From assembly GCA_958438515.1 (NCBI GenBank), contig CAUBRZ010000023.1, positions 1-19,181 of the forward strand: 19,181 bases of DNA. The letters are read 5' to 3'. This DNA is from an uncultured Clostridium sp. Its GTDB lineage: Bacteria > Bacillota > Clostridia > TANB77 > CAG-508. How positions within the stretch are numbered: the first letter of the stretch is position 1; every line of letters starts with the position of its first letter. Positions 1 to 7,932 of the stretch are shown here, in pieces. The position numbers were made by a program, and so were the translations under genes. A model generated the notes under the pieces. The model was not told the origin of the DNA. It worked only from the letters and a program-made list of their open reading frames with translations, and did no database searches.

Positions 1-813
1 GAAAGAGTTAGACAAATGTGTCAAAATGATGCACATCTTTTTGTAAGACCAGATCAAATAAAAGAAGAAGTTGGTAAAGTTTTAAAATTAATAGTGGAAG
101 TCTATCAAAAAGATTTTGGATTTCCTAAATCAAGTTTTGCATATAGATTATCATTAAGAGATAAGAATAACAAAGAAAAATATATTGATAATGATGAAAT
201 GTGGGAAACAGCAGAAAGTCAATTAAGAGAAATACTAACTGAATTAGAAATTCCATTTTATGAAGCAGAAGGAGAAGCAGCATTTTATGGACCAAAAATT
301 GATATACAAATAAAAACAGCATTAAACCATGATGTAACAATTCCAACTTGTCAGTTAGATTTTGCGTTACCAGAAAGATTTGAACTTGAATACATAGGAA
401 AAGATGGAGAAAAACATAGACCTGTTGTAATTCATAGAGCAATATTAGGAAGTTCTGACAGATTTATATCATTCTTATTAGAAGAAACTAAAGGATTACT
501 TCCAACATGGCTTGCACCAATGCAAGTAAAAATATTACCAATAACAGATGGACAACATGAATATGCTTATAAGTTAAAAGAAGAATTGATAACAGAAGGA
601 ATACGTGTAGAAGTTGATGATAGAAATGAAAAAACTGGATATAAAATTCGTGAAGCACAACTTCAAAGAATCCCATATATGTTAATTGTAGGAGCAAAAG
701 AAGTGGAAGAAAATACAATTTCAGTTCGTTCTCGCAAGGATGGAGATATTGGTACAATGAAAGTAAAAGAATTCAAGGAAAAAATTATAGATGAAATAGA
801 AAAAAAGAACTAA
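1..813 (+). CDS. thrS: Threonine--tRNA ligase, C-terminal part (5' end outside the window)
   Basis: The reading frame is open from base 1, so this is the 3' part (about 270 residues) of a class II aminoacyl-tRNA synthetase that attaches threonine to tRNA-Thr in the cytoplasm. Visible family signatures are NDAHLFVRPDQI, which carries a zinc-ligand histidine, and HRAILGSSDRF, which is motif 3 with a second zinc-ligand histidine. These are followed by GLLPTWLAP, the linker into the anticodon-binding domain that fills the last 100 residues (VKILPITDGQ, then YKIREAQLQRIPYMLIVGAKE). The N-terminal TGS and editing domains and motif 1 are not in view. The frame is intact and has no in-frame CGG codon. 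ychF starts 34 bases downstream with no clear terminator between them, so the two may be co-transcribed. Confidence 0.95.
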   Translation, partial: ERVRQMCQNDAHLFVRPDQIKEEVGKVLKLIVEVYQKDFGFPKSSFAYRLSLRDKNNKEKYIDNDEMWETAESQLREILTELEIPFYEAEGEAAFYGPKIDIQIKTALNHDVTIPTCQLDFALPERFELEYIGKDGEKHRPVVIHRAILGSSDRFISFLLEETKGLLPTWLAPMQVKILPITDGQHEYAYKLKEELITEGIRVEVDDRNEKTGYKIREAQLQRIPYMLIVGAKEVEENTISVRSRKDGDIGTMKVKEFKEKIIDEIEKKN

Positions 814-847
814 AACCAATAATATTATTAAGAAAAGAGGAGTAAAG

Positions 848-1940
848 ATGAAATTAGGAATTGTAGGGTTACCAAATGTAGGAAAAAGTACAATGTTTAA
901 TAGTATAACAAAAGCAGGAGCAGAATGTGCAAATTATCCGTTTTGTACAATAGAACCAAATGTAGGAGTTGTTCGGTGTACCAGATGAAAGATTAGATGA
1001 ATTAACTAAAATGTATAATCCACAAAAAACTACTCATGCTGTTGTAGAATTTGTAGATATTGCAGGATTAGTAAAAGGAGCAAGTAAAGGAGAAGGACTA
1101 GGAAATAAATTTTTATCACATATTCGTGAAACAGATGCAATAGTAGAGGTAGTTCGTTGCTTTGAAGATTCAAATGTTGTTCATGTAGATGGAACTGTTG
1201 ATCCAATAAGAGATATTGAAACAATTAATTTAGAATTAATATTTGCAGATATAGAAACTGTAAATAAAAGATTAGATAAAGCAAGAAAGAATTTAAAAGC
1301 AGATAAAAAATACCAAGAAGAAATTGATTTATTAGAAAAAATTAAAGAAAATTTAGAAAAAGGTATATCAGCAAGAGCATTGGAGTTTAATGAAGAAGAA
1401 AAAGTATTAGTTAAAGACATGTTTTTACTTACAACAAAGCCAATCTTATATATTGCAAATATTTCAGAAGAGCAAATGGACAATTGTCAAAATGATGAAA
1501 TGGTATTAAAAGTAAAAGAATATGCTAAAAAAGAAAATGCTGAAGTTATTCCTTTATGTATAAAAATAGAAGAAGAACTATCAGGACTAAATGATGACGA
1601 CAAAAAAGAAATGCTAGAAGCATTAGGGTTACAAGAATCAGGATTAGATAAAGTTATCAAAAAGAGTTATGATTTGTTAGGATTAATGTCATTTTTAACA
1701 GCAGGTGAGCCTGAAGTAAGAGCATGGACAATAAAAAAAGGAACTAAAGCACCACAAGCTGCAGGTAAGATACATACTGATATTGAAAGAGGCTTTATTA
1801 AAGCAGAAGTTGTTTCATATAATGATTTAATAAAAGAAGGTTCAATGTTAGCAGCAAGAGAAAAAGGACTTGTTCGTCAAGAAGGAAAAGATTATATTAT
1901 GCAAGATGGAGATATTGTACTATTTAAATTTAATGTGTAA
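848..1940 (+). CDS. ychF: Redox-regulated GTPase/ATPase YchF (OLA1 family), interrupted by a +1 shift at CGG
   Basis: A P-loop NTPase that binds ribosomes and hydrolyses ATP or GTP. The start is ATG 848, preceded by GAGGAG. The first 42 codons read the family N-terminus, with P-loop GLPNVGKST (residues 7-15) and PFCTIEPNVGVV. Codon 43 is CGG (974-976), and reading on in that frame meets TGA at 986-988. Omitting C974 gives GVVGVPDERLDEL and then an uninterrupted protein: FVDIAGLVKGASKGEGLGNKF (switch II and the family signature), a coiled-coil insert, and a C-terminal TGS domain with KAPQAAGKIHTDIERGFIKAE. The repaired product is 363 residues, the same length as E. coli YchF, so exactly one extra base separates this from a normal gene. 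ychF is very widely conserved, which makes simple inactivation unlikely. Confidence 0.93.
974..976 (+). other. In-frame CGG at the +1 shift site of ychF
   Basis: The context is GTT GTT CGG TGT ACC AGA TGA in the entry frame. Skipping C974 gives GTT GTT GGT GTA CCA GAT GAA, which reads VVGVPDE and matches the family. A GGAG lies about 7 bases upstream, but the other four sites show no comparable element. Confidence 0.85.
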
Positions 1941-1983
1941 AATATCTGTAATAAAAATGTAAAATAAAAAATATTAAAAACTA

Positions 1984-2012
1984 TTGACTAATTTAACATT
2001 TAAGTATATCAT
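1984..2012 (+). promoter_or_regulatory. Possible sigma-A promoter after ychF
   Basis: TTGACT (1984-1989) and TATCAT (2007-2012) are separated by 17 bases. It would drive the LPxTG protein gene with a leader of about 130 bases. Confidence 0.4.
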
Positions 2013-2062
2013 ATTAAATGAAGAACAAAAGAAATATATTATTTTTATGTATTTCTATACAC

Positions 2063-2092
2063 TTTGCTTTATTTATAAAAAATAGGTATAAT
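2063..2092 (+). promoter_or_regulatory. Possible sigma-A promoter of the LPxTG protein gene
   Basis: TTTGCT (2063-2068) and a consensus TATAAT (2087-2092) are separated by 18 bases, 53 bases before the start codon. The -10 is strong and the -35 weak. Confidence 0.45.
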
Positions 2093-2145
2093 AAATAGCA
2101 AATGTATAAATAATAATAAAAAATAAGAAAGTAGAGGAGAAAAAT

Positions 2146-2523
2146 ATGAAAAAATCAATTTTAATGAAAGTAGCTTTAGTATTAGTTATAACAATAATGG
2201 GAATGTTGTTTCTTACAACAGTAAATGCGGCTGATGATGATGGAATGAATGATTTAACAAGTACATTAACAAGTGGTTCAGGAAATAATTCTTCTAATAC
2301 AGGAAACACAAATACTAATACAAGTGGAAACAATAGCAATACAAGTAACAATTCTTTAGTAGTAAATAATAATACTACAAACAATAATGCAAGTGTTTAC
2401 AATAACTCAAATTTACCAAAAACAGGTATTGGAGACTCTGTACCAGTAGCATTATTATTAGTAGTATTTGGAATCTCTGCAGTATATGCTTATAAAAAAG
2501 TTAAAGATTATAGAAATATTTAA
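2146..2523 (+). CDS. Small secreted LPxTG-anchored surface protein
   Basis: A 125-residue protein with a Sec signal peptide (residues 1-28: KK start, hydrophobic core, then TVNAADDD with likely cleavage after NA). Next comes a middle region of about 65 residues made almost wholly of Asn, Ser, Thr and Gly. A complete cell-wall sorting signal follows: LPKTG near residue 90, a hydrophobic helix, and a basic tail (YKKVKDYRNI). It should be exported and linked covalently to peptidoglycan by a sortase. The mature domain has no recognisable fold and is short, so it may act as a flexible surface spacer. GAGGAG lies just upstream of the ATG. The convergent next gene is a sortase, a natural partner, although sortase specificity is not shown by the sequence. 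Confidence 0.85.
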   Translation: MKKSILMKVALVLVITIMGMLFLTTVNAADDDGMNDLTSTLTSGSGNNSSNTGNTNTNTSGNNSNTSNNSLVVNNNTTNNNASVYNNSNLPKTGIGDSVPVALLLVVFGISAVYAYKKVKDYRNI

Positions 2524-2529
2524 TATATA

Positions 2530-2565
2530 AAAATTGAGAGAATTTAGTAAAGTTCTCTCAATTTT
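2530..2565. terminator. Bidirectional terminator between the LPxTG gene and the sortase
   Basis: A perfect 13-base inverted repeat (2530-2542 and 2553-2565, core TTGAGAGAA / TTCTCTCAA) with a 10-base loop. It has T-rich sequence after it on the plus strand and A-rich sequence before it, so it can serve both convergent genes. It overlaps the sortase stop codon. Confidence 0.8.
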
Positions 2566-3175
2566 GTTTTGCTTTAACTATTAATCTTTTTGAATTCAAA
2601 TTATTACAAGTAACTAATGTCAATTCTTTTGAATATTTATTATAATCGAAAATAGGGGATAAGTCAGATTCTCCAACTTCATAAGTTTTAATAACTTTAT
2701 AAATATATTTATTTGAGTTATTATCATATATATATATTTCATCATTTATGTTTAATAAATTTAAATTTCCAAAAAACATTGAATTATTATAATTGTGTCC
2801 AGCAATACATATATTTCCATAACTAGATGGACTTTCACCATAAAATTTACAAGGTGATATTTTAAGCAATTCTTCATTTAAGCAAGAAAAAACAGGATAA
2901 TAAATATTGATTTTAGGTATTTCTATAATTCCGAATAAATTATTATTTGTTTTTGAATCTGTATGGTTAGAGTTATTCGAATACAGTTTATAGATGTTAT
3001 AATTACCTATAATTTTGTTAGCTAATTTCTCTTTCTTTTGTTTAGAAAAAATTGAGTAAAATATAGTGCTAACTAGTCCAATTACAATAAAAAAAGAAAC
3101 AATAAATTGAATTCTAAATAATTTGTTTAACTTTTTCTTTTTACTTTTTATTTTTGTACTCAATATTTGATTCAT
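2558..3175 (-). CDS. Sortase-family transpeptidase
   Basis: A 205-residue membrane-anchored cysteine transpeptidase that cuts sorting signals between Thr and Gly and joins the protein to the cell wall or to a pilin. It has a basic N-terminus, one transmembrane helix (about residues 22-44), and an extracytoplasmic beta-barrel domain starting at FGIIEIPKINIYYPVF. The catalytic triad is visible: His127 in IAGHNY, Cys190 in LTLVTCNN and Arg197 in KRLIVKA. I chose the ATG at 3175 rather than the one at 3187 because GGAG lies about 7 bases before it, and the upstream ATG overlaps that ribosome binding site. I cannot assign a class safely. The convergent LPxTG gene is a plausible substrate, and the nearby SipW-like peptidase recalls pilus or surface-protein loci. 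Confidence 0.88.
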   Translation of the reverse strand: MNQILSTKIKSKKKKLNKLFRIQFIVSFFIVIGLVSTIFYSIFSKQKKEKLANKIIGNYNIYKLYSNNSNHTDSKTNNNLFGIIEIPKINIYYPVFSCLNEELLKISPCKFYGESPSSYGNICIAGHNYNNSMFFGNLNLLNINDEIYIYDNNSNKYIYKVIKTYEVGESDLSPIFDYNKYSKELTLVTCNNLNSKRLIVKAKQN

Positions 3176-3247
3176 TTTTATCTCCATTTATTTTTAATTA
3201 GTGTGTGCAAAAAAATCAAATATTATTATAAGAAAATTTTCTAAAAA

Positions 3248-3682
3248 TTATGAATAGAATTCATTTATTTGTTTCTTATATAAATCAGGTGATACCTCAA
3301 ATCTAATTTCAAAGCATGTAAAATCATCCAATTCATTTTCTTCTAGACAATCTAAATAAATATCTAGTTCATCAAGATTTCTACAAGCTGAAATAATTAT
3401 AGGATTTAATTTATAGTTAAACATTAATTCAAAGCCCAAATCCAATCCTTTTATAATAGAACTATTTTCTTTATGAATCATCAAATTTAAAGACTCTCTA
3501 AATCTAGATATAGCAGAGTTTTTAAAACGGTTCAAAGGTATTATATACAATGTATTTATTACATCTTCTATAGAAGAATAGAAATCTTTTGAATTATTAT
3601 AAATGTTTTCTATATCTGAATAATGATATGGCAAATATGCTTTTTGATCTTTTTCAGAAATGATTAGAATATTATGATCCAT
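3248..3682 (-). CDS. Unrecognised 144-residue protein
   Basis: I cannot name this family. The gene looks real: a GGAGGA ribosome binding site (3691-3696) sits 8 bases before the ATG, and the composition is coding-like with a mix of charged and hydrophobic residues. There is no signal peptide or membrane helix, so the product is probably cytoplasmic. Features that look conserved are LNRFKNSAISRFRESLNLM in the middle, LDLGFELMFNYKLNPIIISA, and an acidic stretch LDCLEENELDDF near the C-terminus. It sits 72 bases from the sortase start on the same strand and may be co-transcribed with it. It is divergent from the SipW-like gene. The frame is complete and contains no CGG codon. Confidence 0.7.
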   Translation of the reverse strand: MDHNILIISEKDQKAYLPYHYSDIENIYNNSKDFYSSIEDVINTLYIIPLNRFKNSAISRFRESLNLMIHKENSSIIKGLDLGFELMFNYKLNPIIISACRNLDELDIYLDCLEENELDDFTCFEIRFEVSPDLYKKQINEFYS

Positions 3683-3861
3683 TTTGTATATCCTCCAAAA
3701 TATGTGTACTATTTATATTATAACTTTGTCGAAAAACAATGTAAATAAAATATAAATAAAAAAATATTACATTTCTATTACATATTGTATTAATATTGAA
3801 AACACAAAAATCATATGTTATATTTAAAAATATAAAATACATAAGAAAAAGGAGCATAGGT

Positions 3862-4464
3862 TTGTTATATAAAATTAGTAACTTCGATGAATCAAGTAGA
3901 ATTATGAATATAATAGTTAAAATAATTAGTATAATTTTATATATAATAATAATTCCTGTTATTATATTTAATTTCACATTAATTATTAAATCCTTTATTT
4001 ATCCAAATGAAGTACCTGACTTTTTAAAAATAAAAACTTTCGTTATTGTATCTGAAAGCATGGAACCTACTATTATGACAGGAGATGCAATTTTTATAAA
4101 AGAAGTAAAACAAGAAGAACTAAAAGTAAACGATATTATTTCTTTTAAGGAAAAAAATTCAATAATTAATACACATAGAATTGTAGCAATAACTAATGAC
4201 AATGGAATTACAAGATATACAACAAAAGGGGATAACAATATTTATGAGGATAAAAACAAAATAACTTATGATGAAATTGAAGGAAAATATTTATTTAAGT
4301 TAAATGGATTTGGAAGGACAATAAAAATTATCCAGAAAAAGACAACATTAATTATATTATTAATTATTCTGATATTAATTTCATCTTATCAAATAAGGAT
4401 AAGCAAAAGAAAATTAAAAAGAAAAGAAAAACGAAATGAGTTTAATAAAAAATCACAACTTTAA
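3862..4464 (+). CDS. SipW-type signal peptidase I
   Basis: A 200-residue membrane serine protease of the archaeal/ER-like S26B group, which uses a Ser-His pair rather than Ser-Lys. The order is a first membrane helix (about residues 19-44), the catalytic serine S66 in VSESMEPTI, the catalytic histidine H105 in NTHRIVAI, the TKGDNN motif at 121-126, then a C-terminal helix (about 162-182) and a very basic tail. The frame is open further upstream, but I chose TTG 3862 because GGAG lies 7 bases before it and no ribosome binding site precedes TTG 3796. In Bacillus such enzymes process TasA-like proteins, and in other Gram-positives they are linked to pili. Being near a sortase and an LPxTG protein fits a surface-assembly role, which is inference. 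Confidence 0.85.
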   Translation: MLYKISNFDESSRIMNIIVKIISIILYIIIIPVIIFNFTLIIKSFIYPNEVPDFLKIKTFVIVSESMEPTIMTGDAIFIKEVKQEELKVNDIISFKEKNSIINTHRIVAITNDNGITRYTTKGDNNIYEDKNKITYDEIEGKYLFKLNGFGRTIKIIQKKTTLIILLIILILISSYQIRISKRKLKRKEKRNEFNKKSQL

Positions 4465-4490
4465 AAATTGTATTGAAGTTGTGATTTTTT
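4447..4490. terminator. Bidirectional terminator between the SipW-like gene and the TetR gene
   Basis: A 15-base perfect inverted repeat (4447-4461 and 4476-4490, core TCACAACTT / AAGTTGTGA), flanked by an A-run on the left and a T-run on the right. It overlaps the ends of both convergent genes. Confidence 0.8.
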
Positions 4491-5052
4491 ATTTATAAGG
4501 TTTATCAAAAATTAAAGATATAATTGAATTACATAGTTCTTTTTTCGTTAATGGATTAGGAGATTTTAGCCACCAAATAATTGTAGCTACAACAGCACCT
4601 GAATAAAACTGAGCCATTATATTAATATCAATTCTATTATATTTTTTATAAATTTGATCTGCTTCTAAGGCTGAAGTAATATATTCTATACATGTATTCA
4701 TAAATACAGTATTAGCACGACTATCAGAGTTTTTATTTAAAATATTTTGATACATTTTCTTACTTTCTTCAATATATTCTAATAAATTCATAACTAAATT
4801 AGTACAAAATTCTTTTGAATTAGAATATTTAGTTTCAGTAATTCTTTTAGTTGCTTCTTGTTTAATATCTTGAATGCAATATTCAAGTAAATCATATTTA
4901 TCCTGAAAATGACTATAAAAAGTTGTTCTATGTACCATAGCCAAATTGCAAATGTCATTTACTTTAATTTCGTCAAATGATTTTTGAGATAGCAATTCAA
5001 ATAAGGCGTTCTTTAATAATAAATGTGTACGTTTAATTCTTAAATCTTCCAT
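4489..5052 (-). CDS. TetR/AcrR-family transcriptional regulator
   Basis: A 187-residue regulator. The N-terminal helix-turn-helix domain spans about residues 5-55, with the family pattern of an initial helix (RTHLLLKNALFELLSQKSFDEI), then VNDICNLAMVHRTTFYSHFQDK as the helix-turn-helix and the following tyrosine/phenylalanine helix. The rest is helical, probably the ligand-binding and dimerisation domain, containing AQFYSGAVVATIIWWLKSP as in the TetR subgroup that often regulates YhgE/Pip genes. It is transcribed divergently from the YhgE-like gene, and palindromes lie between the two. It therefore probably represses itself and the exporter, but no ligand can be inferred. Confidence 0.9.
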   Translation of the reverse strand: MEDLRIKRTHLLLKNALFELLSQKSFDEIKVNDICNLAMVHRTTFYSHFQDKYDLLEYCIQDIKQEATKRITETKYSNSKEFCTNLVMNLLEYIEESKKMYQNILNKNSDSRANTVFMNTCIEYITSALEADQIYKKYNRIDINIMAQFYSGAVVATIIWWLKSPNPLTKKELCNSIISLIFDKPYK

Positions 5053-5111
5053 ATAGTAATTTCCTTTCTTAAAAATACATATATATTATACTATATATTC
5101 ATACAAATGTA

Positions 5112-5161
5112 AAGATAATATACAAATGTATATACAAAATAAAAAAAATGTATATTATCTT
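5112..5161. promoter_or_regulatory. Inverted repeats in the TetR/YhgE divergent region (candidate operators)
   Basis: A 13-base perfect inverted repeat, AAGATAATATACA (5112-5124) and TGTATATTATCTT (5149-5161), has its arms 24 bases apart. Nested at its left arm is the short palindrome TATACA-AA-TGTATA (5119-5132), and a related ATACAAATGTA occurs at 5101-5111. The region lies between two divergent starts, upstream of the YhgE promoter, as expected for a TetR-type binding site. Confidence 0.6.
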
Positions 5162-5181
5162 ACAGAAATACAAATATGTTG

Positions 5182-5209
5182 TTGCATTTTACAGAAAAAA
5201 GTCTATAAT
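5182..5209 (+). promoter_or_regulatory. Sigma-A promoter of the YhgE/Pip gene
   Basis: TTGCAT (5182-5187) and TATAAT (5204-5209) are separated by 16 bases, 37 bases upstream of the start codon. Confidence 0.65.
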
Positions 5210-5246
5210 TAATAAGGTTAAAATAATAAAATAAGGAGGAATAATT

Positions 5247-7208
5247 TTGAATCGCAAAAATTTTGAAAAATTCATAAAATATGTTATCATAACAGCTGTT
5301 ATCATAATTCCAATACTATACAGCTTTTTTTATTTGAGAGCCTTTTGGGATCCATATGGTAACTTAAAAGATATGAAAATAGCTGTTGTAAATTTAGATA
5401 AAGGAGACGAATCTGAAAATCTAGGAAATGATTTAGTGGATAAGCTAAAAGATAAAGATGTTATGACAATAATTGTTTTAGATGATAGTGACAAAGCAAA
5501 AGAAGGACTTATAAATGAAGACTATTATGCTACTATTACAATACCTGAAAACTTTACTTATGATTTGAATAATGCAGAAAATGTAGATCGTAAAACAACT
5601 ACAATTACATATTCTCCAAACCAAAAAAGTAATTATTTGGCATCACAAATTATAAATAAAGTTGTAACAAGTGTTGAAACAGAATTAAGAAGTCAAGTAG
5701 ATAAACAAGTAGTTGCAACATTATCTGACAAATTAAGAGAAATGCCAGACAAATTAAAAGAAATATCTGATGGAGCTGGTCAACTTCAAGAAGGATCAAA
5801 TAAACTTGGAAATGGAATAGAACAATTAAATAGTGGTACAGGTGAATTAAATTCTAATTATGCTAAGTTTGATGACGGAGTAAATTCTGCTTACAATGGA
5901 AGTGTAAAACTTACAAATGGATTAAATGATTTAAATGCTGGAGCAGAAAAAATAGCTGAAGGAACAGCACAATTAGCTGAAAACACTAAAAATCTACCTG
6001 CATTAGCAGATAAAGTAACTCAACTTTCAGGAGTTACAAATGGTTTACAAACTAGTGTGTCTAACTATGTAAATGCTGTTACAAACGCTACAAATATTCT
6101 TAAAAATTATGCACCATCAAATCCTGATATTACTTACATGACAGCAATGGGAACTCTTGAACAGCTTTCATTAGGTAACAACTCAGGAACAAAAACAAAA
6201 GGTGATCAATTAAATGATGGAGTTAAAGCTTTAAATTCAAGTGTTAGTCAATTTGCTAGTCAAGCATCTAGTTTAGGTAAATTATCTGATGGGATAAATA
6301 ATTTAAATAATGGAATGACAGAACTAAAAAAAGGATTAGCTAGTGCACAAGAAGGAAGTACAACTTTACAAAATGGACTTAAAGAATTAGATAAAAATTC
6401 TAAAAATGTAAAAACAGGTATTAATAAGTTAAATACAGGTTCACAAGCAGCATTGGAAGGAACTCAAACATTAATCGAAGGAACAAATACATTTAAATCT
6501 GAAATAGACGAGGGAATGAATACAGCAAATGAGCAATTAGAATCTTTAAATGGATTAGATGAATATGCAGCAGATCCTGCAAAAGCAGAAGAAGTAGATT
6601 ATGCTGGTATTGATTCTTATGGAGTTGGATTTGCGCCATACTTTATGTCTATATCTTTATGGGTAGGATCTTTAATAATGTTAATCATATTCTACTATGA
6701 CCCAGATGATAGATTTAAACTATTAGGAAGAAATGCAGAAAATAGATTTTTACGTTCTGGATTATACTTACTAATTTCAGTAGCACAAGGAATTGTATTA
6801 GGAGTTATATTAAAATTTGGTCTAGGATTTAGTGTAACAAATCTTTGGTTATATTATGGAAGTTGTGTTGTAATATCACTAGTATTCTTTAGTATAATGC
6901 AATTCTTAATATTAAACCTTGGAGATGTAGGAAAATTTTTGGGAATCTTATTTCTTGTATTGCAATTAGCAGCAAGTGGTGGAACATTCCCTATAGAAAC
7001 AGTACCTAAATTCTATCAAAGTATCTATAAATTTATGCCTATGAATTATACAATACGTCTATTGAAAGAATCTATAGTAGAAATAAATACAGATATGTTA
7101 ACAAAGAATTTATCTATTTTATTCGGAATATTTATTGTATTTATGGGAATAAGCTTTACATTAGATTATATAAGAACGAAAAAACAACCATTAAAAAATA
7201 AAAATTAA
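5247..7208 (+). CDS. YhgE/Pip-family membrane protein (ABC-2-like, phage-infection-protein type)
   Basis: A 653-residue membrane protein. It starts at TTG 5247 with AAGGAGGA 7 bases upstream. An N-terminal helix (about residues 11-32) leads into a large extracytoplasmic domain that opens with MKIAVVNLDKGDESENLGND, typical of the YhgE/Pip N-terminal domain. From about 170 to 430 it carries repeated heptad-like units (LQEGSNKLGNGIEQLNSGTG and similar), which suggest a long coiled coil. The last 190 residues contain about five or six helices in ABC-2 style, including AASGGTFPIETVPKFYQSI, a conserved family stretch. Members are related to Lactococcus Pip and to MmpL-like or type VII-associated exporters. 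What it transports is unknown. The divergent TetR gene suggests inducible expression, as with efflux systems. Confidence 0.9.
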   Translation: MNRKNFEKFIKYVIITAVIIIPILYSFFYLRAFWDPYGNLKDMKIAVVNLDKGDESENLGNDLVDKLKDKDVMTIIVLDDSDKAKEGLINEDYYATITIPENFTYDLNNAENVDRKTTTITYSPNQKSNYLASQIINKVVTSVETELRSQVDKQVVATLSDKLREMPDKLKEISDGAGQLQEGSNKLGNGIEQLNSGTGELNSNYAKFDDGVNSAYNGSVKLTNGLNDLNAGAEKIAEGTAQLAENTKNLPALADKVTQLSGVTNGLQTSVSNYVNAVTNATNILKNYAPSNPDITYMTAMGTLEQLSLGNNSGTKTKGDQLNDGVKALNSSVSQFASQASSLGKLSDGINNLNNGMTELKKGLASAQEGSTTLQNGLKELDKNSKNVKTGINKLNTGSQAALEGTQTLIEGTNTFKSEIDEGMNTANEQLESLNGLDEYAADPAKAEEVDYAGIDSYGVGFAPYFMSISLWVGSLIMLIIFYYDPDDRFKLLGRNAENRFLRSGLYLLISVAQGIVLGVILKFGLGFSVTNLWLYYGSCVVISLVFFSIMQFLILNLGDVGKFLGILFLVLQLAASGGTFPIETVPKFYQSIYKFMPMNYTIRLLKESIVEINTDMLTKNLSILFGIFIVFMGISFTLDYIRTKKQPLKNKN

Positions 7209-7225
7209 TAATAAGTATGAATAAT

Positions 7226-7264
7226 AAACCTTCTAAAATGAATATAATATTTTAGGAGGTTTTT
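7226..7264 (+). terminator. Hairpin whose right arm contains the next gene's Shine-Dalgarno
   Basis: AAACCTTCTAAAAT (7226-7239) pairs with ATTTTAGGAGGTTT (7249-7262), with one T-G wobble and a 9-base loop, and is followed by more T. It looks like the terminator of the YhgE gene. The paired right arm includes AGGAGG (7254-7259), the ribosome binding site of the superoxide dismutase gene that starts at 7269. Confidence 0.7.
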
Positions 7265-7268
7265 AATT

Positions 7269-7868
7269 ATGTTAAAAGCAATAGAACTGCCATATCCTTT
7301 AGATGCACTAGAACCTTATTATTCAAAAATCACATTAGATTTACATTACAATATTTTATATAAAGGATATATAGAAAATACAAACAAGACAGAAGAAAAA
7401 TTATTAATTGCAAGAAATTCTAATAATTTTGAAAATATAAAATGTCTAGAAAAGGACTTAAGTTTCTTTGGTTCAGGAGCAATATTACATGAGTTATTTT
7501 TCATGAATATGGGACCTTCAATACCAACTAATCCTGATACCGAATTATTAGAACAGATTATAAAAGATTTTGGAAGTTTTGAAAAATTTAAAAAACAATT
7601 TACAGAAGCAAGTAAAACAGTTGAAGCTTCAGGATGGTGCATATTAGCATGGGTTCCAAAATGGAATAAATTAGAAGTATTACAATGTGAGAAACATCAA
7701 AATCTAACATTATGGGGATGCAATCCATTATTAGTTTTAGATATGTGGGAACATTCCTACTATTTACAGTATCAAACAAAAAGGCCTGAATATATTAGTG
7801 CATTTTGGAATATTATAAATTGGAATGCAGTAAATAGGAGATTTAGAAAAATACTAAAAAATAGTTAG
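7269..7868 (+). CDS. Divergent Fe/Mn superoxide dismutase family protein
   Basis: A 199-residue protein of the Fe/Mn superoxide dismutase family, whose members convert superoxide to oxygen and hydrogen peroxide. All four metal ligands can be placed: His26 (DLHYNILYKGY), His74 (GAILHELFF), and Asp158 and His162 (LDMWEHSYYLQYQTKRPEY). Tyr34 of the active site is also kept. The second-sphere histidine usually found four residues after the first ligand is Leu30 here, so the HxxxH pair is broken and activity may be altered. The C-terminal signature WEHSYYL is strong. The protein is shorter and more divergent than aerobic SODs, as is common in anaerobes. There is no signal peptide. The start is ATG 7269 with AGGAGG 9 bases upstream, inside a hairpin. 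Confidence 0.85.
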   Translation: MLKAIELPYPLDALEPYYSKITLDLHYNILYKGYIENTNKTEEKLLIARNSNNFENIKCLEKDLSFFGSGAILHELFFMNMGPSIPTNPDTELLEQIIKDFGSFEKFKKQFTEASKTVEASGWCILAWVPKWNKLEVLQCEKHQNLTLWGCNPLLVLDMWEHSYYLQYQTKRPEYISAFWNIINWNAVNRRFRKILKNS

Positions 7869-7873
7869 TTTTA

Positions 7874-7902
7874 TTGAAAAAATGTAAATATTATAATATA
7901 AT
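7874..7902 (+). promoter_or_regulatory. Promoter and direct repeat upstream of the broken unknown gene
   Basis: TTGAAA (7874-7879) and TATAAT (7897-7902) are separated by 17 bases. A 14-base direct repeat, ATATTATAATATAA, at 7888-7901 and 7908-7921 overlaps the -10 and runs up to the ribosome binding site AAGGAG. Confidence 0.45.
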
Positions 7903-7932
7903 GCAATATATTATAATATAAGGAGAGTAATT

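Noticed and set aside
2270..2400. Repeat array in the LPxTG gene (AATACA/AACAAT units)
   Set aside because: It is low-complexity Asn/Thr/Ser coding sequence without regular spacers. It is not a CRISPR or a structured repeat.
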